A stretch of DNA of 5,682 nucleotides from Croceicoccus sp. (GTDB lineage: Bacteria; Pseudomonadota; Alphaproteobacteria; Sphingomonadales; Sphingomonadaceae): positions 1 to 5,682 of the forward strand of contig JAPYSD010000257.1 of the NCBI GenBank assembly GCA_029936705.1, read 5' to 3'. The notes beneath the pieces are model-generated. The model was given only the letters and a program-made list of their open reading frames with translations, made no database searches and was not told the DNA's origin. Both the position numbers and the translations under genes were made by a program. Shown one piece after another: positions 1 to 5,336 of this stretch. Position 1 is the stretch's first letter. Every line of letters begins with the position of its first letter.

Positions 1-75
1 GAACAGCGCATAGAGGAACAGGGGCCGGGGATATTGGGGCGCGAGGTCGATGTCGCGGTCGGCGGTCTGGATCAT
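1..75 (-). CDS. 5' end of a truncated membrane protein gene, possibly queuosine-precursor (VUT/YhhQ-like) transporter
   Basis: Reading the minus strand from an ATG at 75-73 gives 25 codons that stay open to the window edge. They begin MIQTADRDIDLAPQ and continue into RPLFLYALF, a short polar N-terminus running into what looks like a first membrane helix. An in-frame TAG lies only three codons upstream of the ATG, so this is the first possible ATG of the frame. The RPLFLYALF-like start resembles what I remember of alphaproteobacterial queuosine-precursor transporters (YhhQ/VUT family, inner membrane). With 25 residues this family name is a guess, and another polytopic membrane protein would fit. 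It is divergent from the nucleoside transporter operon and shares the 76-250 intergenic region with it. No strong Shine-Dalgarno is visible; GGTGG lies just upstream. Confidence 0.5.
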   Translation of the reverse strand, partial: MIQTADRDIDLAPQYPRPLFLYALF

Positions 76-176
76 GGGCCACCACTAGCGCCAAAAGCGC
101 GCGCGTGGGAAGCGCAGGGGGCGGCGAATCCCACAATCGCGAGCGTCGCGGCGGGGGATGCCGCGCTGCGAGACGC

Positions 177-205
177 TTGAGCATTGCAGCGCCATGTAGC
201 AATAC
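177..205 (+). promoter_or_regulatory. Weak candidate promoter of the transporter-oxygenase operon
   Basis: TTGAGC at 177-182 matches the -35 consensus at four of six positions. At 17-bp spacing it is followed only by CAATAC (200-205), a poor -10 hexamer. It is placed sensibly upstream of the ATG at 251, but in such GC-rich DNA this could be chance. No better sigma-70-like pair was seen in 76-250. Confidence 0.2.
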
Positions 206-239
206 CGGCAGCCAGTCGCCCTTTCCCGCCGCTGCCGGT
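204..239. repeat. Perfect 9-bp inverted repeat upstream of the nucleoside transporter gene
   Basis: ACCGGCAGC at 204-212 is the exact reverse complement of GCTGCCGGT at 231-239, separated by 18 bases. The dyad ends 11 bases before the transporter ATG and lies in the divergent intergenic region. It could be an operator for a dimeric regulator or a hairpin in the 5' untranslated region that limits translation. Nothing in the sequence tells these apart. Confidence 0.55.
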
Positions 240-250
240 GCTTTTCCTCC

Positions 251-1612
251 ATGCAAACCCCTTTCGTGAGCCTTCTGGGCATCGCCGTCATCCTGCTGAT
301 CGCGCTGGCGTTGTCGAACAACCGGCGGGCGATCCGCCTGCGAATCGTGGGCGCGGCCTTTGCGCTGCAGACGGTGATGGCGCTGCTGGTGCTGCGCACG
401 CCGTGGGGCGCGGCGGTGATCGCGGCCATGGCGCGCGGCGTGTCGAACCTGCTGGGCTATGCGGCAGAGGGGACGAATTTCATCTTCGGCCCGCTGGCCA
501 GTCCCGAAATCGGGGGCAACAGCTTTGCCATCGCTGCGCTGACGGTGATCATCTTCTTCGCCAGCCTTGTGTCGGTGCTCTATTACCTGGGCGTGATGCA
601 GCTGATCATCCGCTGGGTGGGCGGTGCGATCGGGTGGGTGACGGGGATCAGCCGCGTCGAATCGCTGGCGGCGGCGGCCAACATCTTCGTCGGCCAGTCG
701 GAAAGCCCGCTGGTGGTGAGGCCCTATCTGGCCGGGCTTGCGCCTTCGCGGCTGTTCACGCTGATGGCGGTGGGCATGGCGGGCGTGGCGGGAACGATCC
801 TGGCCGCCTATGCCAGCTTGCTGGGTTCGCAATATCTGCCGTTCCTGCTGGCCGCCGCCTTCATGAGCGCGCCGGGCGGTATCCTGATGGCCAAGATCAT
901 CATGCCCGACGTGCTGGAACCCTCGCCCGCTGCCGAGGGCGAGGTCGAGCTGCCCGACAGCCGCCGCAGCGGGGAGGGGCCCGCCGCGCTGCTGCCCGAA
1001 GGCGGCCGCCGCGAAGGGGTGGAGGGCGAGATCCTGCTTCCCGTGGAAAGCGGGAACGACATTCCCGACGCGCATGACGACGAGGAAAAGCCCGCCAATG
1101 TGATCATGGCCGCCGCGCAAGGGGCGCAGACGGGCGTGAAGCTGGCCGTGGCGGTGGGCGCGATGGTGCTGTCCTTCGTCGCGCTGGTGGCGCTGGCGAA
1201 TGGGTTGCTGTCGGGCGCGGGCGAGCTGGTCGGGGTCGAGGGGCTGACCTTCCAGTCGATCCTGGGCTGGTTGTTTTCGCCCGTGATGTTCCTGCTGGGC
1301 ATCCCGTGGAACGAGGCGCAGGTGGCGGGCGGCCTGTTCGGCACCAAGATCGTGCTGAACGAATTCGTCGCCTTCATCGAGCTGGGCGGTTACGGGCCCG
1401 AGGTGCTGAGCCCGCGCAGCCGCGCGATCGTCACCTTTTCGCTGTGCGGCTTCGCCAATATCGCGTCCATCGCCATCCAGATCGCGGTGATCGGCGGGCT
1501 GGCGCCCAGCCAGCGCCCGGTGGTCGCGCGGCTGGGGCCCAAGGCGCTGGCCGCCGGTTCGCTGTCCAACCTGATGAGCGCGGCTCTGGCGGGACTGATG
1601 CTGCCGATGTAA
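251..1612 (+). CDS. Concentrative nucleoside transporter, CNT/NupC family
   Basis: The 453-residue inner-membrane protein should import nucleosides by Na+ or H+ symport. Seen: an N-terminal hydrophobic segment (about 5-22) followed by NNRRAIRLR; NIFVGQSESPL (144-154), the re-entrant loop that carries ligand- and cation-binding residues in CNT proteins; KPANVIMAAAQGAQTGVKLA (280-299); LNEFVAF (369-375); and SLCGFANIASIAIQI (397-411). N144, Q149, E151, E371, N403 and S406 appear to be the counterparts of substrate and sodium ligands known from the Vibrio cholerae CNT structure. The usual GQTEAPL reads GQSESPL here. The hydrophilic stretch 220-280, rich in Pro, Glu, Asp and Gly, looks longer than in typical bacterial members. 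The ATG at 251 is the only start after an in-frame TAG at 197-199, but it has no Shine-Dalgarno; the preceding bases are pyrimidine-rich. It is the first gene of a two-gene operon. Family assignment is firm; substrate (purine or pyrimidine) cannot be read from the sequence. Confidence 0.93.
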   Translation: MQTPFVSLLGIAVILLIALALSNNRRAIRLRIVGAAFALQTVMALLVLRTPWGAAVIAAMARGVSNLLGYAAEGTNFIFGPLASPEIGGNSFAIAALTVIIFFASLVSVLYYLGVMQLIIRWVGGAIGWVTGISRVESLAAAANIFVGQSESPLVVRPYLAGLAPSRLFTLMAVGMAGVAGTILAAYASLLGSQYLPFLLAAAFMSAPGGILMAKIIMPDVLEPSPAAEGEVELPDSRRSGEGPAALLPEGGRREGVEGEILLPVESGNDIPDAHDDEEKPANVIMAAAQGAQTGVKLAVAVGAMVLSFVALVALANGLLSGAGELVGVEGLTFQSILGWLFSPVMFLLGIPWNEAQVAGGLFGTKIVLNEFVAFIELGGYGPEVLSPRSRAIVTFSLCGFANIASIAIQIAVIGGLAPSQRPVVARLGPKALAAGSLSNLMSAALAGLMLPM

Positions 1613-1615
1613 GGG
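1611..1615 (+). promoter_or_regulatory. Shine-Dalgarno AAGGG overlapping the upstream stop codon
   Basis: AAGGG at 1611-1615 shares its first two bases with the transporter TAA (1610-1612) and sits seven bases before the oxygenase ATG at 1623. Ribosomes finishing the transporter would be positioned on the next start, which suggests translational coupling. It supports the first ATG of the ATGATG doublet as start, though the second would also be in range. Confidence 0.75.
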
Positions 1616-1622
1616 CTGCGGC

Positions 1623-2567
1623 ATGATGACGACTCCCAAGACCGACACCACGATCGCCCATGTCTCGCTGACGCAGCCGGTCGACACGCTGGCCGACCAG
1701 CTGGGCCGCAGCTTTGCCGAGTTCGGCTTTGCCGTCGTTTCCGACCATGGCATCGACCCCGCGCTGATTGCCGATGCCGAGCGGCTGAGCCGCGCGTTCT
1801 TCGCCCTGCCCGAGGAGACCAAGCGCGGCTATTTCATCGAAGGCGGCGGGGGCGCGCGCGGGTACACCCCCTATCGCACCGAGAAGGCGGTGGGCCACGA
1901 CACCACCGACCTCAAGGAATTCTGGCACGTCGGCCGCACCCTGCCCGGCGGCGACCCGCTGGAAGAATTTATGCCCGCCAATGTCTGGCCCGCCGAACTG
2001 CCCGAATTCCGCGCGGTGTTCGAGCGGCTCTATGCCGAGTTCGACAAGGCGGGGCTGAGGATCCTGTCGGCCATCGCGATCCACCTGGGGCTGAAGCCGG
2101 ACTGGTTCGATTCGACCGTGGACCAGGGCAATTCGGTACTGCGCCTGCTGCACTATCCACCGGTAGAGAATGCGGAGGGCGCAGTGCGTGCGGCTCCGCA
2201 TGGCGACATCAACACGATCACCCTGCTGCTGGGCGCGGAAGAGGCGGGGCTGGAACTGCTGTCGCGGCAGGGCGAATGGATCCCGGTATCGCCGCCGCCC
2301 GGCGCGCTGGCGGTGAACATCGGCGACATGCTGTCGCGCCTGACCAACGACCGGCTGCGCTCGACCATCCACCGCGTCGTCAATCCGCAGGGCGAGGCAT
2401 CGCGCCGCAGCCGCTTCTCGATGCCGTTCTTCCTGCATTTCCGGCCCGATTTCGTGATCGAGACGCTGCCCGAATGCGTCGATGCGCAGCACCCGGACCA
2501 GTACGAGCCGCTGTCGAGCCACGATTTCTTGATGCAGCGCCTGCGCGAAATCAATCTGACGAAATAG
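1623..2567 (+). CDS. Fe(II)/2-oxoglutarate-dependent oxygenase, isopenicillin N synthase-like family
   Basis: The 314-residue protein is a predicted cytosolic non-haem iron oxygenase that couples 2-oxoglutarate decarboxylation to oxidation of an unknown substrate. The N-terminal DIOX_N-like part covers about 11-125, with FAEFGFAVVSDHGID (31-45), FFALPEETKRGY (59-70) and LKEFWHVG (97-104). The C-terminal double-stranded beta-helix covers about 165-280. Iron ligands are H193 and D195 (PHGDINTITLL) and H250 (LRSTIHRVVNP). R264 and S266 (RFS) form the RxS site for the 2-oxoglutarate carboxylate, and Y178 of LLHYPP fits the family's cofactor-binding tyrosine. All catalytic residues are present and the length is normal. 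It starts ten bases after the transporter stop, so the two are probably co-transcribed. Its last 17 bases overlap pabB on the other strand. Family members hydroxylate, desaturate or ring-close varied small molecules; some, such as fungal thymine 7-hydroxylase, act on nucleobases. A nucleoside or nucleobase substrate is inferred only from the neighbour. Confidence 0.92.
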   Translation: MMTTPKTDTTIAHVSLTQPVDTLADQLGRSFAEFGFAVVSDHGIDPALIADAERLSRAFFALPEETKRGYFIEGGGGARGYTPYRTEKAVGHDTTDLKEFWHVGRTLPGGDPLEEFMPANVWPAELPEFRAVFERLYAEFDKAGLRILSAIAIHLGLKPDWFDSTVDQGNSVLRLLHYPPVENAEGAVRAAPHGDINTITLLLGAEEAGLELLSRQGEWIPVSPPPGALAVNIGDMLSRLTNDRLRSTIHRVVNPQGEASRRSRFSMPFFLHFRPDFVIETLPECVDAQHPDQYEPLSSHDFLMQRLREINLTK

Positions 2568-3699
2568 GACCCGCGAGGAAGCGCGCCTTCGAAAGGCATT
2601 CGCGCCACTCGTCCCCGCCGTCGCTGTCGGCCACCACGCCCGATCCGACGCCAAAGGTCGCGCGCCCATCCGCCGTCAGCCGCAGCGTGCGGATAGCGAC
2701 GTTGAAGCAGCCGCCGGTCGCGTCCATCTGCCCGATCGCGCCGCAATAGGGGCCACGTTGCCGGTCCTCGACCGCGTCGATGATCTCCATCGCGCGCAGT
2801 TTGGGCGCGCCGGTGATCGATCCGCAGGGAAACATCGCGCGGAACAGGGCGGCGGCGTCGAAGCCATTCGCCAGGGCCGCGCGCACCGTGCTGGTCATCT
2901 GGAACACGGTGGGATAGGCCTCGATCCGGAAGGCATCCTCGACCCGCACCGACCCCGGCAGCGCCAGGCGCGACAGGTCGTTGCGCATCAAATCGGTGAT
3001 CATCAGGTTCTCGGCCCGGTCCTTGCGGCTGGCGGCAAGGTCGTCGTGCAGCGCCCGGTCGGCGGCCTCGTCATGGCCGCGCGGGCGGGTGCCCTTCATC
3101 GGGCGGGTCTCGATCCGGGCGCCCTCGGCCCGGAAGAACAGCTCGGGCGAGAAGCTGAGCAGCCATTGCGTTCCATCGAATACCAGCGCGCCGAACCGTG
3201 CCGCCGCGCGCGGGCGGATCGCACGGTAGATCGCGACCGGATCGCCCTGCCACGTACCGCCCAGGGCGATGGTCAGGTTGGCCTGGTAGATGTCGCCCGC
3301 GCGGATCGCCTCGATGATCCGGTCGAAGCGAGCGAGATAGGCGGCGCGGCCGGTGAGCGGCTGCATCGGGCCGAGCGTGCCGGTCCCGGCGCTGCTCTGG
3401 GCCAGCCAGTCGCCGACCGCCGCAATCGGCATGGTGGTGACGCGGTCGAACGCGGCCATCCACATCAGCGGTTCGGCAGAGGCGCGGCAAAAGGGCGCCA
3501 GCCGATTGTCGAGCGCGTGGCCCGCTTCGTAGCCCAGCCAGCCCGCCAGTTGCGCGCCCCGGCGGCGCAGGTCTTCCAGCCGTTCCAGCGCAGGCACGAC
3601 ATCCGCATGATCGCAAGGCGCCAGCATTTCGCGCGGCTGTTCGAACAGGCGCGCGGTGCCGGTTTCCAGGTCCTCGATCAGGGCGAAGGGCGAAAGCAT
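2551..3699 (-). CDS. pabB: Aminodeoxychorismate synthase component I (PabB)
   Basis: The 382-residue enzyme converts chorismate plus ammonia (from the PabA glutaminase) to 4-amino-4-deoxychorismate, the first step of p-aminobenzoate and folate synthesis in the cytosol. Seen: an N-terminal region with GWLGYEAGHALDNRLAPF (53-70), then the chorismate-binding domain (about 120-376). Its motifs are IRAGDIYQANLT (132-143), RPMKGTRPRG (199-208), DRAENLMITDLMRNDLSR (227-244), GSITGAPKLRAMEIID (293-308), GPYCGAIG (316-323) and FGVGSGVVADSD (349-360). K202 in PMKGT is the position of the reactive lysine that marks PabB; TrpE has alanine there. This separates it from anthranilate synthase. It ends right after the catalytic domain, so there is no fused PabC lyase, unlike many related bacteria. 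The frame stays open back to 3924, antisense to the tRNA, but the ATG at 3699 has an AAGGG five bases upstream and the homologous sequence begins there. It converges on the oxygenase gene with a 17-base overlap. Confidence 0.94.
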   Translation of the reverse strand: MLSPFALIEDLETGTARLFEQPREMLAPCDHADVVPALERLEDLRRRGAQLAGWLGYEAGHALDNRLAPFCRASAEPLMWMAAFDRVTTMPIAAVGDWLAQSSAGTGTLGPMQPLTGRAAYLARFDRIIEAIRAGDIYQANLTIALGGTWQGDPVAIYRAIRPRAAARFGALVFDGTQWLLSFSPELFFRAEGARIETRPMKGTRPRGHDEAADRALHDDLAASRKDRAENLMITDLMRNDLSRLALPGSVRVEDAFRIEAYPTVFQMTSTVRAALANGFDAAALFRAMFPCGSITGAPKLRAMEIIDAVEDRQRGPYCGAIGQMDATGGCFNVAIRTLRLTADGRATFGVGSGVVADSDGGDEWRECLSKARFLAGPISSD

Positions 3700-3704
3700 G
3701 GCGG

Positions 3705-3709
3705 CCCTT
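3705..3709 (-). promoter_or_regulatory. Shine-Dalgarno that fixes the pabB start
   Basis: On the minus strand AAGGG occupies 3709-3705, five bases before the ATG at 3699-3697. The reading frame is open further upstream, but any longer start would have to lie within or beyond the antisense strand of the tRNA gene. This site is the main argument for the 382-residue product. Confidence 0.65.
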
Positions 3710-3830
3710 AACCGAGCGGCGGGGCACAGACAAACCGGAAGATCGGCGAAGCGCCGCGCCGCAGCGCGATCCCGATTGACCGCCCGCGCGAAATCTGCCA
3801 ACCGCCTGCTCCGCCTTGCAGCGATGCTGT

Positions 3831-3904
3831 GCGGGTGTAGCTCAATGGTAGAGCAGCAGCTTCCCAAGCTGACGACGAGGGTTCGATTCCCTTCACCCGC
3901 TCCA
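3831..3904 (+). tRNA. tRNA-Gly (anticodon CCC) with encoded CCA
   Basis: The full cloverleaf can be drawn. The acceptor stem pairs GCGGGTG (3831-3837) with CACCCGC (3894-3900). The D arm is GCTC-AATGGTA-GAGC. The anticodon stem is CAGC/GCTG around the loop TTCCCAA (3861-3867), with the CCC anticodon at 3863-3865. The variable region is four bases, and the T arm is GAGGG-TTCGATT-CCCTT. Discriminator T is at 3901 and the CCA end, 3902-3904, is encoded. The outermost anticodon-stem pair is a G-A mismatch, which I believe is usual for this isoacceptor. It reads GGG codons, important in this GC-rich genome. The gene is divergent from pabB. An integrase gene lies directly downstream, so the 3' half probably served as the attachment site. 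Confidence 0.96.
3885..3904. other. Presumed left attachment site (attL) at the tRNA-Gly 3' end
   Basis: P4-type integrases usually recombine within the T-arm and acceptor 3' end of a tRNA gene, leaving the tRNA intact on the integrase side. This tRNA and the adjacent integrase fit that pattern, and base composition drops just past the CCA. The exact core cannot be set because the matching direct repeat at the far end of the element is outside the window. The limits given are only an estimate. Confidence 0.5.
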
Positions 3905-3938
3905 GCCCTCTCTTCCCAAAACATCCCGGAAACGCTAT

Positions 3939-3965
3939 AAAAACCTTGGAAATCCGAAGGTTTTT
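3939..3965 (+). terminator. Hairpin with terminal T run downstream of tRNA-Gly
   Basis: AAAAACCTT (3939-3947) is perfectly reverse-complementary to AAGGTTTTT (3957-3965). Two more pairs (GG/CC) around an AAAT loop are possible if one G bulges. On the plus strand the dyad ends in five T, so it could terminate tRNA-Gly transcription 35 bases after CCA. The symmetric A and T runs would also allow function in the other direction. The GC part of the stem is short, so a protein-binding dyad near the attachment site is a real alternative. Confidence 0.42.
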
Positions 3966-3976
3966 GACGTTCTAAT
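3946..3976 (+). promoter_or_regulatory. Candidate integrase promoter
   Basis: TCTAAT at 3971-3976 matches the -10 consensus at five of six positions. TTGGAA (3946-3951) matches the -35 at four of six, at a long 19-bp spacing. Transcription would start near 3983 and leave a leader of about 120 bases containing the GGGGCCA repeats and hairpins. The -35 falls inside the preceding dyad, so binding there would affect both. Confidence 0.28.
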
Positions 3977-4002
3977 GTCCTGCATTCACCCGTCTTGTCT
4001 CG

Positions 4003-4021
4003 CCAAATCCCGCCGATTTGG
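4003..4021. repeat. Perfect 7-bp inverted repeat in the integrase leader
   Basis: CCAAATC (4003-4009) pairs with GATTTGG (4015-4021) around a five-base loop. It abuts the first GGGGCCA heptamer (4021-4027). It could fold in RNA or mark a protein site; no function is evident. Confidence 0.45.
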
Positions 4022-4083
4022 GGGCCACATTAGGGGCCAGGCAGATTTCCGCCAATTCGAGTGGCCCCCAGTCTGGGGGCCAC
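4019..4083. repeat. GGGGCCA repeat cluster, candidate integrase arm-type sites or operator
   Basis: The heptamer GGGGCCA occurs directly at 4021-4027, 4033-4039 and 4076-4082, and inverted (TGGCCCC) at 4062-4068. The first two are spaced exactly 12 bases apart. The ten bases at 4019-4028 are identical to those at 4074-4083 (TGGGGGCCAC). The inverted copy pairs with the last direct one as GTGGCCCCCA (4061-4070), GTC loop, TGGGGGCCAC (4074-4083), a perfect 10-bp stem ending 23 bases before the integrase ATG. No T run follows, so it is not a standard terminator. Position and repetition suggest binding sites for the integrase's N-terminal arm-binding domain, possibly also repressing its own gene. 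That role is inferred. Confidence 0.7.
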
Positions 4084-4092
4084 GTGTCGGGT

Positions 4093-4097
4093 AAAGG
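4093..4097 (+). promoter_or_regulatory. Integrase Shine-Dalgarno
   Basis: AAAGG at 4093-4097 lies nine bases before the ATG at 4107 and supports that start. It is ten bases beyond the 10-bp hairpin, so a ribosome bound here would contact the hairpin and could be hindered by it. Confidence 0.6.
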
Positions 4098-4106
4098 TCT
4101 GAAATC

Positions 4107-5336
4107 ATGGCGCTAACAGAGGTGACAATTCGCAAGGCTAAGGCCGGTCCGAAACCCTATAAAATGGGCGACTCGTCGGGCCTCTTTCTTTTGGTGCAGC
4201 CAAGCGGCGGAAAACTGTGGCGAATGAAGTACCGCATCGACGGGCGCGAGAAGAAGCTGGGCCTTGGAACCTATCCCGAAGTTGGGCTGGCTGAGGCTCG
4301 GAGAAGGCGCGATGCGGCGCGAGAGCAGATGGCGCAGGGCAAGGACCCGTCACGCGAAAAGCAGCGTGAGAAGGCCCGTGCGAGGCTGGATGCGGAAAAT
4401 ACCTTTGCTGCTCTGGCTGCCGAGTTCAGCGAGAAGCGCAAGAACGACGGATCGCGAGCTTGGGCACCCGCCACTGCAAAGCGCTGCGAATACCTCCTGT
4501 CTGTCCTCAACAGCTCAATTGGCAATTTGCCAATTGCCGACATCGAGCCCGCCGACATACTGACTGCCGTTCGCCGGATCGAAAGCAAGGGCAAGCTGGA
4601 AAGCGCAAAGCGAACCTTGCAGTTGGCAGGTTCGGTCTTCCGCTATGCGGTCGCCACAGCGCGCCTCAAATCCGATCCGACACGCGATTTGAGGGGCGCG
4701 CTTAGGAACCCCACCGTCACGCATTACGGCGCGGTTCTCGATCCTGAAGGGGCTGGGGATTTGCTTCGGGCAATCGATGGCTACGAAGGCCAACCGATCA
4801 CCAAGCTGGCAATGCAACTCGCTCCACATGTGTTCGTCAGGCCGGGTGAGCTCCGCCATGCAGAATGGAGCGAATTCGACTTCGACGAAGCGTTGTGGAC
4901 GATCCCGGAGAGCAAAACAAAGATGCGCAAGGACCACCTCGTCCCGCTCTCATGCCAGGCCATCAAGATACTGCAGGAGGCCCAGCTGTTGACCGGTCCC
5001 ACTGGCTATGTCTTCCCGTCCGTCCGCACCCGCAGGCGTCCGATGAGTGACAACACAATCAACGCCGGCCTGCGCCGCCTCGGCTACACCACCGATGAAA
5101 TGACCGCCCACGGCTTCCGCGCGATGGCTTCCACCTTGCTGAACGAAAGCGGCAAGTGGAATCCCGACGCCATCGAGCGCGCCCTGGCCCACGGCGATAG
5201 CGACAAGGTCCGCGCCGCCTATCATCGCGGTGCCCATTGGAAGGAGCGCGTGAAGATGGCGCAATGGTGGAGCGACTACCTCGATAGGATTCGAGCAGGG
5301 TCTAAGGTGGTGCCGATCAAAACGGCGAAGCGCTGA
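4107..5336 (+). CDS. P4-type tyrosine recombinase (island/prophage integrase)
   Basis: The 409-residue site-specific recombinase should integrate and excise the element at tRNA-Gly. The N-terminal arm-binding domain (DUF4102 type, about 2-90) shows DSSGLFLLVQPSGGKLW (22-38), RIDGREKKLGLGTYPEVGLA (43-62) and ARRRRDAAREQMAQGKDP (64-81). The SAM-like core-binding domain covers about 98-185. The catalytic domain (about 205-392) has R245 in VRPGELRHAEW, a basic segment KTKMRKDHLVPLS (270-282) that should hold the lysine, H335 and R338 in TAHGFRAMASTLLNE, H362 in RALAHGD and nucleophile Y372 in VRAAYHRG. The set is complete and length is normal for P4-type integrases (about 400), so it is probably active. 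It lies 202 bases downstream of the tRNA in the same orientation, with a repeat-rich leader that may carry its own binding sites. GC is visibly lower than in pabB or the transporter operon, a sign of transfer. The C-terminal tail (about 394-409) is short and basic. Confidence 0.96.
   Translation: MALTEVTIRKAKAGPKPYKMGDSSGLFLLVQPSGGKLWRMKYRIDGREKKLGLGTYPEVGLAEARRRRDAAREQMAQGKDPSREKQREKARARLDAENTFAALAAEFSEKRKNDGSRAWAPATAKRCEYLLSVLNSSIGNLPIADIEPADILTAVRRIESKGKLESAKRTLQLAGSVFRYAVATARLKSDPTRDLRGALRNPTVTHYGAVLDPEGAGDLLRAIDGYEGQPITKLAMQLAPHVFVRPGELRHAEWSEFDFDEALWTIPESKTKMRKDHLVPLSCQAIKILQEAQLLTGPTGYVFPSVRTRRRPMSDNTINAGLRRLGYTTDEMTAHGFRAMASTLLNESGKWNPDAIERALAHGDSDKVRAAYHRGAHWKERVKMAQWWSDYLDRIRAGSKVVPIKTAKR
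4516..4536. repeat. 21-base perfect hyphenated palindrome inside the integrase gene
   Basis: CAATTGGCAA (4516-4525), a single T, and TTGCCAATTG (4527-4536) form perfect 10-bp arms. It lies in the coding sequence for SSIGNLPIAD (residues 137-146) in the core-binding domain. It is AT-rich compared with its surroundings. It may be a chance product of codon choice or a site for a DNA-binding protein. Confidence 0.6.

Noticed and set aside
85..429. Minus-strand ORF of 114 codons across the divergent intergenic region and transporter start
   Set aside because: Low-complexity Arg-rich translation, overlaps the well-supported transporter start, and has no recognisable domain.
1431..2669. Long minus-strand ORF of 412 codons opposite the oxygenase gene
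   Set aside because: Its composition is Arg/Gln/Gly-rich with no motifs, and it lies antisense to a gene with full catalytic residues; it is a product of high third-position GC.
2758..3711. Plus-strand ORF of 317 codons opposite pabB
   Set aside because: Arg/Ala/Gly-rich shadow of pabB without family features.
3776..3781. TTGACC as a -35 element for tRNA-Gly
   Set aside because: No acceptable -10 hexamer occurs 16-18 bases downstream (CAACCG at 3799-3804), so I could not support a complete promoter.
3700..3924. N-terminal extension of pabB by 75 codons, through the antisense of tRNA-Gly
   Set aside because: The extra residues encode the complement of the tRNA and a Cys/Arg-rich stretch unlike PabB; the ATG at 3699 has a Shine-Dalgarno and matches where family similarity begins.
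4061..4083. The 10-bp hairpin before the integrase as a Rho-independent terminator
   Set aside because: The stem is strong, but no T run follows on either strand, and it lies directly before a gene with a good ribosome binding site.
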